Below are positions 42,709-52,567 of a DNA stretch of 64,000 bases, one piece after another. Made by a program: the position numbers and the translations under genes. The notes beneath the pieces were generated by a model. The model was given only the letters and a program-made list of their open reading frames with translations, was not told the DNA's origin and did not search any database. Position 1 is the first letter of the stretch. Each line of letters opens with the position of its first letter. The stretch covers positions 83,456 to 147,455 of the forward strand of contig NZ_QQRS01000005.1 of the NCBI RefSeq assembly GCF_003428875.1, written 5' to 3'. Source of the stretch: Planomicrobium okeanokoites (GTDB lineage Bacteria > Bacillota > Bacilli > Bacillales_A > Planococcaceae).

Positions 42709-44541
42709 TTATAATTTTGCGTCAGCCAGCATCGTGGCATATAAACCATCTTTTTCAAGCAATTCTTCCTGTGTCCCAGCTTCCACCAGTTTCCCCAGTT
42801 CCATAACAAAAACCAGATCAGCCTGGCGGACAGTATTCAAACGATGGGCAATGACAAAGCTGGTTCTGCCAGCCATCAGCCGTTCAAGCGCTTCCTGGAT
42901 TTTCAATTCGGTTACAGTATCGATGCTGCTCGTGGCTTCGTCGAGAAGCAGGATGACCGGATCTGCAATCAACGCGCGTGCAATTGAGAGCAATTGCTTC
43001 TGCCCCTGCGAAATCATGGAACCGTCGCCTTCGAGAACTGTGTCGTAACCGTTCGGCAATTTCCGGATAAAGTCGTGGGCATTGGCTTTCTTCGCAGCCT
43101 CGATGACCTCTTCTTCAGTGGCATCCAGTTTGCCGTAACGGATATTGTCGTATACAGACGTTTCGAATAGGAATGGATCCTGCAGCACAAAAGCGATCTG
43201 TTTTCGCAGTGTTTCCCGCGGCATCGATGAAATCGGCGTGCCGTCTATCCTAATTTCACCTTCATTGGCGTCGTAGAATCTGGCCAGCAATTGCATAATT
43301 GTCGTTTTGCCTGCACCGGTGGCACCTACTAAAGCAGCGGTTTTTCCAATACCGACGGAAAAGCTGACATTTCGAATGGTCCATTCTTCTTCCGCACCTT
43401 CATATTTAAAGGAAACATCATCAAATTCAACTTCACCCGCAAACTCTTTGTCCACATTTTTCACCAGATCATCTTTTTCTTCCGTCTCATCCATGATGGC
43501 GAAAACCCGTTCCGCCCCAGCAATCGCTGACAGCACTGTATTAAACTGGTTGGCAAGATCGTTCAGCGGTCTGGTGAACTGACGGGAATATTCTGTGAAA
43601 ATCACGATAACTCCGATCGAAACTGAGCCGTTCAGCGCTAGAATCCCCCCGACCCCCGCCACTATAGCGAAACTGCCATTATTCAAGAAGTTCATCACTT
43701 TCGGTATGAAACCGGCATATGTCCATGCCCAGAAACCGGCACGCCGCAGCCGTTCACTTTTCACAAGAAATTCCTCCATCACCCGGGGCTCCTGTGAAAA
43801 TGCTTTAACGATTTTTTGGCCGGAAATGGTTTCTTCGATCATCCCATTTAAATCACCGACCGCTCGCTGCTGTTCTTTATACAGCCGCCCTGTACGTTTG
43901 GTGATCCACTGCACAGAAACATACATGAGCGGAATAATGATGAACGTCAATAAAGTCAGCAACGGGCTCAGTAAGAACATGACCACTGCTGTTCCTGTCA
44001 ACGTCAAAATACTCGAAAACACCTGGATGAATGATGTATTCAATGTGGTCGAAACGTTCTCGACGTCATTCGTCATACGGCTCATCAACTCCCCGTGCTG
44101 ACGTTTATCAAAGAAAGATACAGGCAATTTCTGAAAGTGGCTGAATAAGCCTGTTCGCATGCGGTAAATTACCTGCTGAGCGATTCCGACCATCCAGAAA
44201 TTCTGCAGATACAGCGAAACGGAATGGCCTACATAAATCAGCACAAGCCATGCAATGACTACGCCCATCCCGCTAAATTGCTCCGGAATGATATATTGGT
44301 CGATCAAGACCCGTCCGACAAGATAAGGTCCTAAAAGCGCCAATGCGGAACTGACAAACACAAGGGCAAGCACAACGATCAAGAGGAATCGCTGTTCATC
44401 TACCAGCTTCCAGATGCGCGTGAGCGTGGATTTCCAATTATCGGCACGCTCGGTTTTTTTATCGGCATCTTTTTTCAGATCCTCTTTCTTAATCAGCGGT
44501 TCATACCCGAAAGGGCGACGAATGGCATTAAACATATTCAT
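42709..44541 (-). CDS. ABC exporter half-transporter, YfiC-like
   Basis: A 610-residue fusion of a six-helix membrane domain (about 50-330) and an ATPase domain (about 370-605). Walker A is GATGAGKTT, Walker B ILLLDEATSSID, and the signature is ISQGQ in place of LSGGQ. Together with the upstream gene it forms a heterodimeric exporter like YfiB/YfiC of Bacillus. Degenerate motifs in one half are usual for such pairs. It starts 14 bases inside the upstream gene, a tight coupling. Substrate (drug, peptide or lipid) is unknown. Confidence 0.88.
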   Translation of the reverse strand: MNMFNAIRRPFGYEPLIKKEDLKKDADKKTERADNWKSTLTRIWKLVDEQRFLLIVVLALVFVSSALALLGPYLVGRVLIDQYIIPEQFSGMGVVIAWLVLIYVGHSVSLYLQNFWMVGIAQQVIYRMRTGLFSHFQKLPVSFFDKRQHGELMSRMTNDVENVSTTLNTSFIQVFSSILTLTGTAVVMFLLSPLLTLLTFIIIPLMYVSVQWITKRTGRLYKEQQRAVGDLNGMIEETISGQKIVKAFSQEPRVMEEFLVKSERLRRAGFWAWTYAGFIPKVMNFLNNGSFAIVAGVGGILALNGSVSIGVIVIFTEYSRQFTRPLNDLANQFNTVLSAIAGAERVFAIMDETEEKDDLVKNVDKEFAGEVEFDDVSFKYEGAEEEWTIRNVSFSVGIGKTAALVGATGAGKTTIMQLLARFYDANEGEIRIDGTPISSMPRETLRKQIAFVLQDPFLFETSVYDNIRYGKLDATEEEVIEAAKKANAHDFIRKLPNGYDTVLEGDGSMISQGQKQLLSIARALIADPVILLLDEATSSIDTVTELKIQEALERLMAGRTSFVIAHRLNTVRQADLVFVMELGKLVEAGTQEELLEKDGLYATMLADAKL

Positions 44542-46255
44542 CCACCTCCTCTTCCTGTTGCGATAAGGCTATCTTTCTGTAAAGCTCCGATTCTCCGAGT
44601 AACTCTTCATGTGTACCATAGGCGGAAATCTCCCCTTCCTCCAATAGGAGGATATGGTCAGCGCGCATAGCTGTACGAATTTTTTGCGTCACCACAAGCA
44701 TCGTCGCTTTTTCCTGCTCCAATTCCTGCCATAAAGCGGCTTCCGTTTTCACATCCAATGCACTTGTGCTGTCATCCAATATCAGAATCGATGGTTTGCG
44801 CACCAACGCTCGCGCTATCGATAAACGCTGCTTCTGGCCTCCGGAAAGGTTGACGCCTTTTTGCCCGACACGCGTGAAATAGCCTTTCGGGAAACGCTCC
44901 ACCGTGTCATGGATTTGTGCTTTGACAGCGGCATCCGACAGCTCTTCCTGATGCGCCTGCTCTTTGCCCCAGGAAAGATTATCCGAAATGGTGCCTGTAA
45001 ATAATAAGGATTGCTGTGGCACAACGCCAATCGATTTTCTCAGTGCACTGAGCGACCATTCTCTTACATCTCTTCCATGAATCAGGACCCGGCCGCCACT
45101 AACGTCATAAAAACGGGGAATCAATTGCAGCAATGAAGATTTCCCGGAACCAGTGGCACCCATGATAGCTAATTTCTCATTGGGTTTGATATGGAATGAA
45201 AGATTCTTTAATACAGGAATCGAAGTTCCCGGGTAAGTGAAAGATACGTTTTCAAATACAATATCGCCACGGCGCAGCAATTTCTCCTCGCCTTCCGCAT
45301 CTTTTTCACGCACGTCGTCAGCCAGCAAAATTTCTTCGATGCGTTCAGAAGAAGCTTTCGACCGGGCAAAAGCCATGATGATAAATGAGAACATCGAGAA
45401 TGCGCCAGTCATACGCATCGCATAATTGACGATGGCCACTAATTCACCAATCTGTGCATCACCGCTCCTGATTTCAAAAGCTCCGAACCACAAGACGGCG
45501 AGCAGCGATAAGTTCATGCCGAAAAGCAGGATGGGCAAAATGATTTCCATGATCCGGAACGCTTTGACCGTATCGGTCTTCAGCGAACCCGCCACTTCCG
45601 AAAATCGGTTGGCTTCGTATTTCCCTCTTAAATAAGCTTTAATCAACCGTACTGCCTGCAGGTTCTCCTGCACCATCCGATTGACGCGATCGAGCCTTTG
45701 CTGGACGAAGCTAAAATAAACGACCCCTTTTTTCACCATTATATAGAGGAAAGCCAACAGCACCGGAAACACGATCACCAGATATATCGCCAGTTTAGGA
45801 TTGACCACAAAAGCCATGATCATACTGCCGATGACCAACAATGGAGCGCGCAGCATAATGCGCAGACTCATGAACAGTATCTGCTGGACAAGGGTGACAT
45901 CACTCGTCAATCGGGTAATCAGCCCTGAGGCGGGGAATTTATTGAACATCGCAAGTGAAAAGGATTGGATGCGGCCGTATACCGAGCGTCTCAGATCAAA
46001 TGAGAAGCTCTGCGAGACGTGAGCCGCGAAATAGGAATTGGCAACACCAGAAGCAAACGCAATGAGGGACAGGACCATCAGTAAAATGCCGAGCTGAATA
46101 ATCACATCCCTGTCGCCGGCTACAATCCCATCATCGATGATACCTGCGATCACTAGTGGCTGCATCAACTCCACAGCCAGTTCAAGCAACATGAGAATTA
46201 ATGCGATGACTATATAAAATGTATATGGTTTAGCGTAAGAAAATACAGTTTTCAA
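44528..46255 (-). CDS. ABC exporter half-transporter, YfiB-like
   Basis: A 575-residue half-transporter: six membrane segments (about 10-300) and an ATPase domain (about 330-570) with Walker A GATGSGKSS, signature LSGGQ and Walker B ILILDDSTSALD. The residue after the Walker B aspartate is Asp, where the catalytic Glu normally sits (DDSTS), so the half-sites are unequal. The start is a TTG at 46255 seven bases after AGGAGG, matching YfiB length; the 29-residue extension to 46342 has no ribosome binding site. It is the first gene of the operon. Confidence 0.87.
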   Translation of the reverse strand: MKTVFSYAKPYTFYIVIALILMLLELAVELMQPLVIAGIIDDGIVAGDRDVIIQLGILLMVLSLIAFASGVANSYFAAHVSQSFSFDLRRSVYGRIQSFSLAMFNKFPASGLITRLTSDVTLVQQILFMSLRIMLRAPLLVIGSMIMAFVVNPKLAIYLVIVFPVLLAFLYIMVKKGVVYFSFVQQRLDRVNRMVQENLQAVRLIKAYLRGKYEANRFSEVAGSLKTDTVKAFRIMEIILPILLFGMNLSLLAVLWFGAFEIRSGDAQIGELVAIVNYAMRMTGAFSMFSFIIMAFARSKASSERIEEILLADDVREKDAEGEEKLLRRGDIVFENVSFTYPGTSIPVLKNLSFHIKPNEKLAIMGATGSGKSSLLQLIPRFYDVSGGRVLIHGRDVREWSLSALRKSIGVVPQQSLLFTGTISDNLSWGKEQAHQEELSDAAVKAQIHDTVERFPKGYFTRVGQKGVNLSGGQKQRLSIARALVRKPSILILDDSTSALDVKTEAALWQELEQEKATMLVVTQKIRTAMRADHILLLEEGEISAYGTHEELLGESELYRKIALSQQEEEVDEYV

Positions 46256-46651
46256 CGGAATTGCCTCCTGAACATTTCGAAACTCGAATCTTTTATGTTG
46301 ACTATTATTACATAATATTTTGATAACGGGTAGTTTTTTCAATCGGCCAAGTGGAAACTTGATAGGATTTCAGGCCTTTTCAGTAAGTATTTTTACGGTT
46401 TCATAAAAAGAAAAACACTATTAAACCAATGGCAGGTTAAATTCAAGTTAAAAAATTTAACCACAAAAATAAATTATTAAATATTCAATTTATTCAGATA
46501 AAATACTTTATTTTGAAGTTTTATATGTTAATATGGTTAAAAAGATTTACATTATCTCACATTTTTTAAATCTTTCTGTTCAGCTGTGCCTTTTGTTGCA
46601 TGCCACGGTGCGTTGTCCGTTATTCCACCAAACATCTTTAGGAGGATGAGT
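46256..46651. other. AT-rich intergenic region upstream of the SLH gene
   Basis: About 396 bases between divergent operons. It holds a perfect inverted repeat GGTTAAATT-10-AATTTAACC (46435-46462) and a long AT-rich stretch with TTGAAG near 46513 as a possible -35. The last 70 bases before the SLH gene are less AT-rich and form its untranslated leader. No gene or RNA was recognised. Confidence 0.45.
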
Positions 46652-48991
46652 ATGAAGAAGATTCTTTCAGTTTCGCTGGCCACTGTGCTGGTTGCGTCCA
46701 CTTTGCCGTCTCTGTCTTTCGCTGCCACCAATGTTGGCCAAGGAGAAGTCACAAATGTAGTCCCTGCGGACAACGCAACAAATGTTGACCGTAACGCAGT
46801 ACTTGAAGCTGTCATTAAAGATCCGAATGGTGCGTCTTTGAAAACCGTCGATTTTATGGAAGGTTTTACATATGACTATGCCAGCAGCAATGCCATAAAT
46901 AGTTTTTATGGGGTCTCTGACTCCGATCCTTTAACCTCTCCACTCGGCGGTTCAGCATTCACTGATTCCCATAAAGCAAATGCCGCCTTTGCTGACGGCA
47001 AGTTTGCGGTCACGGATGCCGAAGGAGCCTACCCTTTCCACCGGTTTGAAGTTGACGTTTCCAAACATTTGGAATCAGGCAATGAAATCGAATTGAATTG
47101 GCAAGGGAAAACATTAGCCAAAGGCAAACTCATCCTGTCAGCCTGGGATTACACGGCTTCCAAATGGGTTGTGCTTGAAGAAGAAACAGCCAATCAAGGC
47201 GGAAATATCGGTTTTTCAAAAGTTGTTGCAGACAGCAAGTTTTTCCAGAAAGGAAAAATGCAAGCGATGGTGCATGACGCCGCGCCAGCTCCGGAAGCTG
47301 TAGTCGACAACAGTAAATTTACAATGGCCTGGTTTACGGACACTCAATTTTATGCAGCCGACAAGCCCGAAGTCTGGACTTCGATGACAAACTGGATGAT
47401 CGATGAATACAATAAAGGCAGATTCGGCTATGTCATCAATTCGGGTGACCTCGTCAATCTTTCAACAGACCTCGATCAATGGGCAGTCGCAGATGAAAAT
47501 TTGAGAAGAATGGATGAAGCGAATATTCCATACGGCGTTATGGCCGGAAACCGTGACGTAGTGAACCAGGATACGATGGAAATTGACTATACGAACTTCT
47601 GGGCGTATGCAGGCAAGGACCGTTACGAAGACCGTCCATGGTACGGTGAGCAGATGGATAATAACCGGAACCATTATGACCTCTTCTCCTTCGGTGCACA
47701 CGATTTCATCATCCTTTATCTGGGTTATGGAAAAGTGCAGGAAGATGAAACGATTCAATGGACCAACCAGATGCTGGCAAAACACTCGGATAAAAACGCC
47801 ATTTTGGTCGTGCACAACTATTTGTCACCAGGCGGATTCAGATCTAAAGACGGGGATTACATCTTTGCAAATGTAGTAAGAAAAAGCCCTAACGTAAAAA
47901 TGGTTCTTGGCGGACATTACTTCGGTGCTGACCGTGAAATCCGAACAGTTACCGATCCGGACGGCACAACCCGCGAGGTATTGGAAGTGCTGTCGAATTA
48001 TCAAGGCAAAGACGGTGCGGAAGGCTATATGCGCTTATTGACTTTCGACCCGGCAACGGACACGGTGGACTTTGACACGTTTTCTCCTTACTACAACGAT
48101 TATAATTATTTTGAAGGCGACAGCGATGACTTTACCGAAGGTTATAAACTTGAACCGACAGAAGCTGTCGAAGTACCGGCAGTCCGGCAGATCGCAACTG
48201 ATTATGTAGCTGTAAACGTCTTTACCGATGACGTGATCGGCTCTGTCAGCAACATACCTTCCGGAAACAAAGCATCTGTTGAGTGGAATGAGTTGGATCC
48301 ATTAACTCAATACTTCTGGTATATCAACATCACAAATACGTCAGACCAGAAGCGAACATCCGAAATTTATAAATTCACGACAAATGACGCTGCACTGCCA
48401 GATCCGGAAGAGCCGGAAGAACCGGGCGACCCTGATCCGGAAGAGCCAATTGAGCCTACCTTCCCTGATATTGTAGGCACCAACTACGAATGGGCTCTTG
48501 AAGAGATTGAAGCGATGGTTGCGCGCGGCATCATAACAGGCCACGAAAACGGCACTTTCCAGCCTGGCAACAGCATCGAAAGACAGCACGTCGCTTTGAT
48601 GTTCACCCGGGCAATGGATTTGAACAAAGTCGTTGCTCCGACGCCATTCACAGATGTACCGACAACATTACGCTACTACGATGAAATCATGGCTGTCCAA
48701 CAAGCCGGCATTGTCGAAGGATACCAGAACAAATTCCGTCCTTATGGAAAAATGACACGCGCTGAAATGGCGAAAGTGCTCGTGGTGGCATTTGATCTTG
48801 ATGAAGGCGGCACACATCCATTCACCGATGTCCCTGCAAACCATTGGGCGGCAGAATATATCGGACCACTTTACGCAGCAGGCATTACTGAAGGTACAGG
48901 CAACAACAAGTTTAATCTGGAAAGAGAAGTGAACAGAGCAGAGTTCGCCACATTCATGTACCGGGCTTTGAAGTATAAAGAGAATAACTGA
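46652..48991 (+). CDS. S-layer-anchored calcineurin-like phosphoesterase
   Basis: A 779-residue exported protein. The signal peptide is 1-25. A beta-rich region (26-220) precedes a metallophosphoesterase domain (about 222-480): D230 in FTDTQF, D266 in NSGDLVN, GNRD (299-302), H388 in VVHNY and GGHYFG (420-425). A proline/glutamate linker (about 590-610) leads to three SLH repeats that bind wall polymer. AGGAGG precedes the ATG. The GNRD and GHYF motifs depart from the usual GNHD and GHxH, so activity may be changed. The protein should sit on the cell wall. Confidence 0.88.
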   Translation: MKKILSVSLATVLVASTLPSLSFAATNVGQGEVTNVVPADNATNVDRNAVLEAVIKDPNGASLKTVDFMEGFTYDYASSNAINSFYGVSDSDPLTSPLGGSAFTDSHKANAAFADGKFAVTDAEGAYPFHRFEVDVSKHLESGNEIELNWQGKTLAKGKLILSAWDYTASKWVVLEEETANQGGNIGFSKVVADSKFFQKGKMQAMVHDAAPAPEAVVDNSKFTMAWFTDTQFYAADKPEVWTSMTNWMIDEYNKGRFGYVINSGDLVNLSTDLDQWAVADENLRRMDEANIPYGVMAGNRDVVNQDTMEIDYTNFWAYAGKDRYEDRPWYGEQMDNNRNHYDLFSFGAHDFIILYLGYGKVQEDETIQWTNQMLAKHSDKNAILVVHNYLSPGGFRSKDGDYIFANVVRKSPNVKMVLGGHYFGADREIRTVTDPDGTTREVLEVLSNYQGKDGAEGYMRLLTFDPATDTVDFDTFSPYYNDYNYFEGDSDDFTEGYKLEPTEAVEVPAVRQIATDYVAVNVFTDDVIGSVSNIPSGNKASVEWNELDPLTQYFWYINITNTSDQKRTSEIYKFTTNDAALPDPEEPEEPGDPDPEEPIEPTFPDIVGTNYEWALEEIEAMVARGIITGHENGTFQPGNSIERQHVALMFTRAMDLNKVVAPTPFTDVPTTLRYYDEIMAVQQAGIVEGYQNKFRPYGKMTRAEMAKVLVVAFDLDEGGTHPFTDVPANHWAAEYIGPLYAAGITEGTGNNKFNLEREVNRAEFATFMYRALKYKENN

Positions 48992-49003
48992 CATTCTTCA
49001 GAC

Positions 49004-49050
49004 AAATCAGCAGCTCGCCGAAAAACCTCGGTGGAGCTGCTGATTTTTTA
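49004..49050 (+). terminator. intrinsic terminator of the SLH gene
   Basis: A perfect 13-bp stem, AAATCAGCAGCTC and complement, with a 17-base partly structured loop and a T-run. Confidence 0.88.
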
Positions 49051-49181
49051 TTTATTTCGAGTTTTTTATAGTAATAAATTCACTATTTCCCTAAAATAAA
49101 ACATGAATGTTTTGAAAAGGATGACGATACGTCTTTTCTCCCCTATAATGGGAGTAGACTTAGGAGAAGGAGCGTTATGGA

Positions 49182-51194
49182 ATGAGTGAATTGCAAGAAT
49201 TGCTGGCTGATAATCTCGTTTTCAACCATATCCCTTTTCCCATAATAATTATGGACGAAAACGGCCAAACCGTTTGGTGCAGCCGCCATGCAGAAAGAGT
49301 TTTTCAAATTGAATCGGATTCAGTCAAAGGCCAGATCAACCCTTATATGAATCCCGAAAAAGCTGCTCTTTATAAGTGTTCATGGGAAAAGATGATAAAC
49401 AGTAAAGATCCGATTCGCCTTGAAGATGTTGAAGTCCGCTTGGGCAATGGGACACTGACATATACGACGGTTGTAACAAAGGTCTTTAAATCCGAAAAAG
49501 AAAAATTTATACTGACTATATTTGAAATGGATGAAGCGCAGCAAGCCGACTCCCCCGCAAGGGAATTGGAAAGCTTACGGGACGGCTTGGACGAATCCTT
49601 CATGATGCTTTATTTCGATGAAGAATTCCTGATCACCTATGCCAATCCGCATTTCCTGAAGTTAAGCAGATGGACGCCAAAACGTATACTCGGCAAGCCT
49701 ATCTGGCAAATGTTCGGAGACACAGAAGAAGATCACCAGTTGATCGAAGAATTGATGGAAACCTTGAAAAAGGGGGAAGTCTGGAACGGCGAAGCCAAAA
49801 AAGTGAAGAAAGACGGGGACTTCTACTGGGTGGATTTAACTGCCATCCCTATGATACTTACAGGTGCTGAAACTTACTACATATTCCTGGAGAAAGATAT
49901 TACAGAAGCTAAAGAAACGCAGCGTCACCTGGAACAAATCGCGTTTATCGATTCGGTCACCGGTCTAGAGAATCGCCATCGCCTTGAGCAGGTGGTCAAT
50001 GAATTCATCGAAGAACGAAAGCATTTTTCTTTTGTATTTTTCGATATCGACCATTTCTATACATTGCGGGACGTTTCCAATAGCGACACAGAAAAAGAAT
50101 TGCTGATTGAATTCACGAAAAGACTGCGGATGTACTTTTCGGATTCCTTGATTACACGGACAGGTCTGCACGAGTTCGCTTTGGTGACTCCTTTGAGCCA
50201 TTGGTTCATCGAAGGGTTCCTTGCTTATTTGCAGCAGCATCCGATTTACATTCAAGGAACCGCTATTCCCTTGACAGTCAGCGGAGCGGTTACACGTTAT
50301 CCTGAAGATCAGCAAACTTTCGTGCATCTTATGAAGGCCTCTAACGCTACAATCAAAAAAATAAAAGAACGCGGCGGCAGTGCGATCTCAGCATTGACAG
50401 CAGATGACCATGAACGTTTGAACCGTAAAGCGCTTATCGAACGCCGCCTGATCCACGCGCTCGACAAAAAGAATCTGGAGGTGCTTTACCAGCCGCAGAT
50501 CAATCTTAAAACCGGAGACGTTGAAGGTGTGGAAGCGTTGGTCCGCTGGCAGGATACCGAAGCCGGAATTGTATCCCCCGATGAACTCATTCCGATTGCC
50601 GAGGAAAATGGCATGATACATGAGATCGGTAAGTTCGTTATCGAAACTGTCTGCAGACAATTAAAGGACTGGGGATCCCGTGATATTCCGATGAATGTCA
50701 GCATCAACTCCTCCATCCGTGAGTTCCGCGATAAAGATATGGCGCGCTTGTTCATGGAACACTTGACCATCAATGGCTGTGATGCCAACAGGCTGACCAT
50801 CGAAATCACCGAGAAGTTCGCTTTGGAAGCTGAAGCGGAACACTCGATTGTACGCCAGATGAAGCAATTGCATCAAAAAGGGATTTCATTCTCACTGGAT
50901 GATTTCGGTACCGGCTACGCTTCGTTCCGCTATATGCTGCTTCTGCCAATTTCCAGTCTGAAGATCGATAAAGACATAATCCAATCGATTACGCAGCAGG
51001 AAAAAATGCAAAAGCTTATAAACGGAATGATCCAGTTCGGCAAGTCACTCGATTTGCAGGTGGTCGCTGAAGGTGTTGAAACCAAAGAACAGCTGGAGCT
51101 TTTGAGAGTTATGGATTGTGACAGCATTCAAGGTTATATCACTGGCCATCCAATGACAGCAAATGAATTGGAAACTTGGATGAAAAATGCTTAA
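49182..51194 (+). CDS. PAS-PAS-GGDEF(degenerate)-EAL cyclic-di-GMP phosphodiesterase
   Basis: A 670-residue cytoplasmic signalling protein. Two PAS domains (about 10-120 and 130-250) precede a GGDEF-like domain (about 260-400) whose active loop reads TGLHEF, so it cannot be a normal cyclase. The EAL domain (about 415-668) keeps all main residues: EALVRW, the Asn in NVSINSS, EITE, DDFGTGYAS, LKIDK, EGVET and QGY. It should hydrolyse cyclic di-GMP, with PAS and possibly GTP binding as inputs. No membrane segments. An AGGAG precedes the ATG, and TATAAT is seen at 49144. Confidence 0.9.
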   Translation: MSELQELLADNLVFNHIPFPIIIMDENGQTVWCSRHAERVFQIESDSVKGQINPYMNPEKAALYKCSWEKMINSKDPIRLEDVEVRLGNGTLTYTTVVTKVFKSEKEKFILTIFEMDEAQQADSPARELESLRDGLDESFMMLYFDEEFLITYANPHFLKLSRWTPKRILGKPIWQMFGDTEEDHQLIEELMETLKKGEVWNGEAKKVKKDGDFYWVDLTAIPMILTGAETYYIFLEKDITEAKETQRHLEQIAFIDSVTGLENRHRLEQVVNEFIEERKHFSFVFFDIDHFYTLRDVSNSDTEKELLIEFTKRLRMYFSDSLITRTGLHEFALVTPLSHWFIEGFLAYLQQHPIYIQGTAIPLTVSGAVTRYPEDQQTFVHLMKASNATIKKIKERGGSAISALTADDHERLNRKALIERRLIHALDKKNLEVLYQPQINLKTGDVEGVEALVRWQDTEAGIVSPDELIPIAEENGMIHEIGKFVIETVCRQLKDWGSRDIPMNVSINSSIREFRDKDMARLFMEHLTINGCDANRLTIEITEKFALEAEAEHSIVRQMKQLHQKGISFSLDDFGTGYASFRYMLLLPISSLKIDKDIIQSITQQEKMQKLINGMIQFGKSLDLQVVAEGVETKEQLELLRVMDCDSIQGYITGHPMTANELETWMKNA

Positions 51195-51203
51195 GAAAAA
51201 TAA

Positions 51204-51250
51204 AAAATCGGTATGTCCCGGAATTTAATTCCGTGTCATACCGATTTTCT
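51204..51250. terminator. bidirectional terminator between EAL and thrE genes
   Basis: A long inverted repeat, AAAATCGGTATG...CGGAATT and its complement with two mismatches. It overlaps the stop codon of the minus-strand gene. Confidence 0.85.
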
Positions 51251-51692
51251 TTTGCATTCTTTTCGCCTGATAATTGAAGACAAGCTGCATCAGAACTTCC
51301 GCAAATACCAGTCCCATCGCAATGGCCCCTGAAATCATAAGAGCATCCGCAGCGAAAGAGATGGCCTCCAGATAATTATTTTCCACGATGCTGCGCATCG
51401 AATTATAAGCCCTGCTCCCCGGCACCAAAGGAATAATTCCCGCGATACTGAAAACGATCATAGGCATTTTAAACTTTTTGGCAAGAATATGAGCGACTAA
51501 CGCCACTGCAAACGCGCCTGCAAAAGTCGCCTGCACCGAATCATCAGACACAAGGTAATACATCCGATAGATCAGCCAGCCGCTCATGCCGACCAATCCG
51601 CAACTGACAAGTGTCCTGCGTGGAGTATTAAAAACGACGCCGAATGCGCCCGCAGCCAGAAAACTCAGAAAGGCTTCAAGTGGCCAGTTCAT
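51225..51692 (-). CDS. threonine/serine exporter, small subunit (ThrE_2/DUF3815)
   Basis: A 155-residue membrane protein with about five segments. The motif GIIPLVPGSRAYNSM (about 83-97) marks the ThrE_2/DUF3815 family. In many Firmicutes the ThrE exporter is split into this small subunit and the DUF1212 protein encoded 12 bases upstream. It is the second gene of the pair. Substrate inferred from the family. Confidence 0.88.
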   Translation of the reverse strand: MNWPLEAFLSFLAAGAFGVVFNTPRRTLVSCGLVGMSGWLIYRMYYLVSDDSVQATFAGAFAVALVAHILAKKFKMPMIVFSIAGIIPLVPGSRAYNSMRSIVENNYLEAISFAADALMISGAIAMGLVFAEVLMQLVFNYQAKRMQKKIGMTRN

Positions 51693-51704
51693 CCAATTCC
51701 CCCT

Positions 51705-52460
51705 TTAAAATGAAAGTACGAGCGCAATTCCTGCACCGATGGCAAAAGCAGTGAGAAAAGCTTCCGCGCCTTTGGACAAGCCTGACACAAAATGGCCCGC
51801 CATCAGATCCCTTACAGCGTTGGTTATTAACAAACCCGGTACCAGCGGCATAACGGAACCGATGATGATGGTATCCAAATCCTGTCCCAGCCCTGCGTAA
51901 ATGACCAGAGATGCCAGCGAACCGATTGCCAGTGCACCGACAAACTCCGCAAAAAACTTGACCCTTGTTTGTATCAGAATCATTTCAACTATATAGAATG
52001 CTGTACCCCCGATTATGAAAGCGAAGGGCAAATCCTCCCAGCCTCCGCCAAGCAGAATAAGAAAACAGCCACTGGCTACAGCAGCAGCCAACACCTGTAT
52101 CTGTAACGGAAACATATAATCCGTTTGATCAATGATCAGCATTTCATCATACGCCTGTTGAAGCGTCAGCTCCCCGGATACCAGTCTCCTGGAAACCGCG
52201 TTCACTAATGCCACCCTCTCCAAATCCGTCCGTCTGCTGTTAATGCGGACGAATCTGGTGGCCAGCTCGTTGCTTGGAGAGAACATGATGCCTGTCGGCG
52301 TTACAAAACAATGTGAATCCATCATTTTCTGCGAAACCGCCATACGGATCATCGTATCTTCTATCCGATACGTCTCCGCTCCGCTTTCCATCATGATTTT
52401 CCCCGCCAAAAGGAAACAATCAAGCGCTAATTCCCTTCTGGTCTCGCCTGCCTGATTCAC
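51705..52460 (-). CDS. threonine/serine exporter, large subunit (ThrE_1/DUF1212)
   Basis: A 251-residue protein with a soluble N-terminal part (about 1-115) and five to six membrane segments. The motifs GAETYRIEDTM (about 28-38) and VMPLVPGLLITNAVRDLMAGH (split around 205-225) are characteristic. The start is a GTG with a G-rich site (GGGGGG) upstream. It is the first gene of the thrE pair; together they likely export threonine, serine or small dipeptides. Confidence 0.88.
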   Translation of the reverse strand: MNQAGETRRELALDCFLLAGKIMMESGAETYRIEDTMIRMAVSQKMMDSHCFVTPTGIMFSPSNELATRFVRINSRRTDLERVALVNAVSRRLVSGELTLQQAYDEMLIIDQTDYMFPLQIQVLAAAVASGCFLILLGGGWEDLPFAFIIGGTAFYIVEMILIQTRVKFFAEFVGALAIGSLASLVIYAGLGQDLDTIIIGSVMPLVPGLLITNAVRDLMAGHFVSGLSKGAEAFLTAFAIGAGIALVLSF

Positions 52461-52514
52461 AGGAGTCCCCCCTTTCTCTCTACACTTGCCCTAATGATAC
52501 AGTACATGGACCAA

Positions 52515-52547
52515 AAATAAAACGCTCCGCATAGGCGGAACGTTTTA
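52515..52547 (-). terminator. intrinsic terminator of the alcohol dehydrogenase gene
   Basis: AAAACGCTCCGC-4-GCGGAACGTTTT has one mismatch and a T-rich minus-strand tail. Confidence 0.8.
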
Positions 52548-52567
52548 AGTCCATTCTCTTCATCTGT

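Noticed and set aside
46256..46342. 29-residue N-terminal extension of the YfiB-like protein
   Set aside because: No ribosome binding site at its ATG, while AGGAGG precedes the TTG at 46255.
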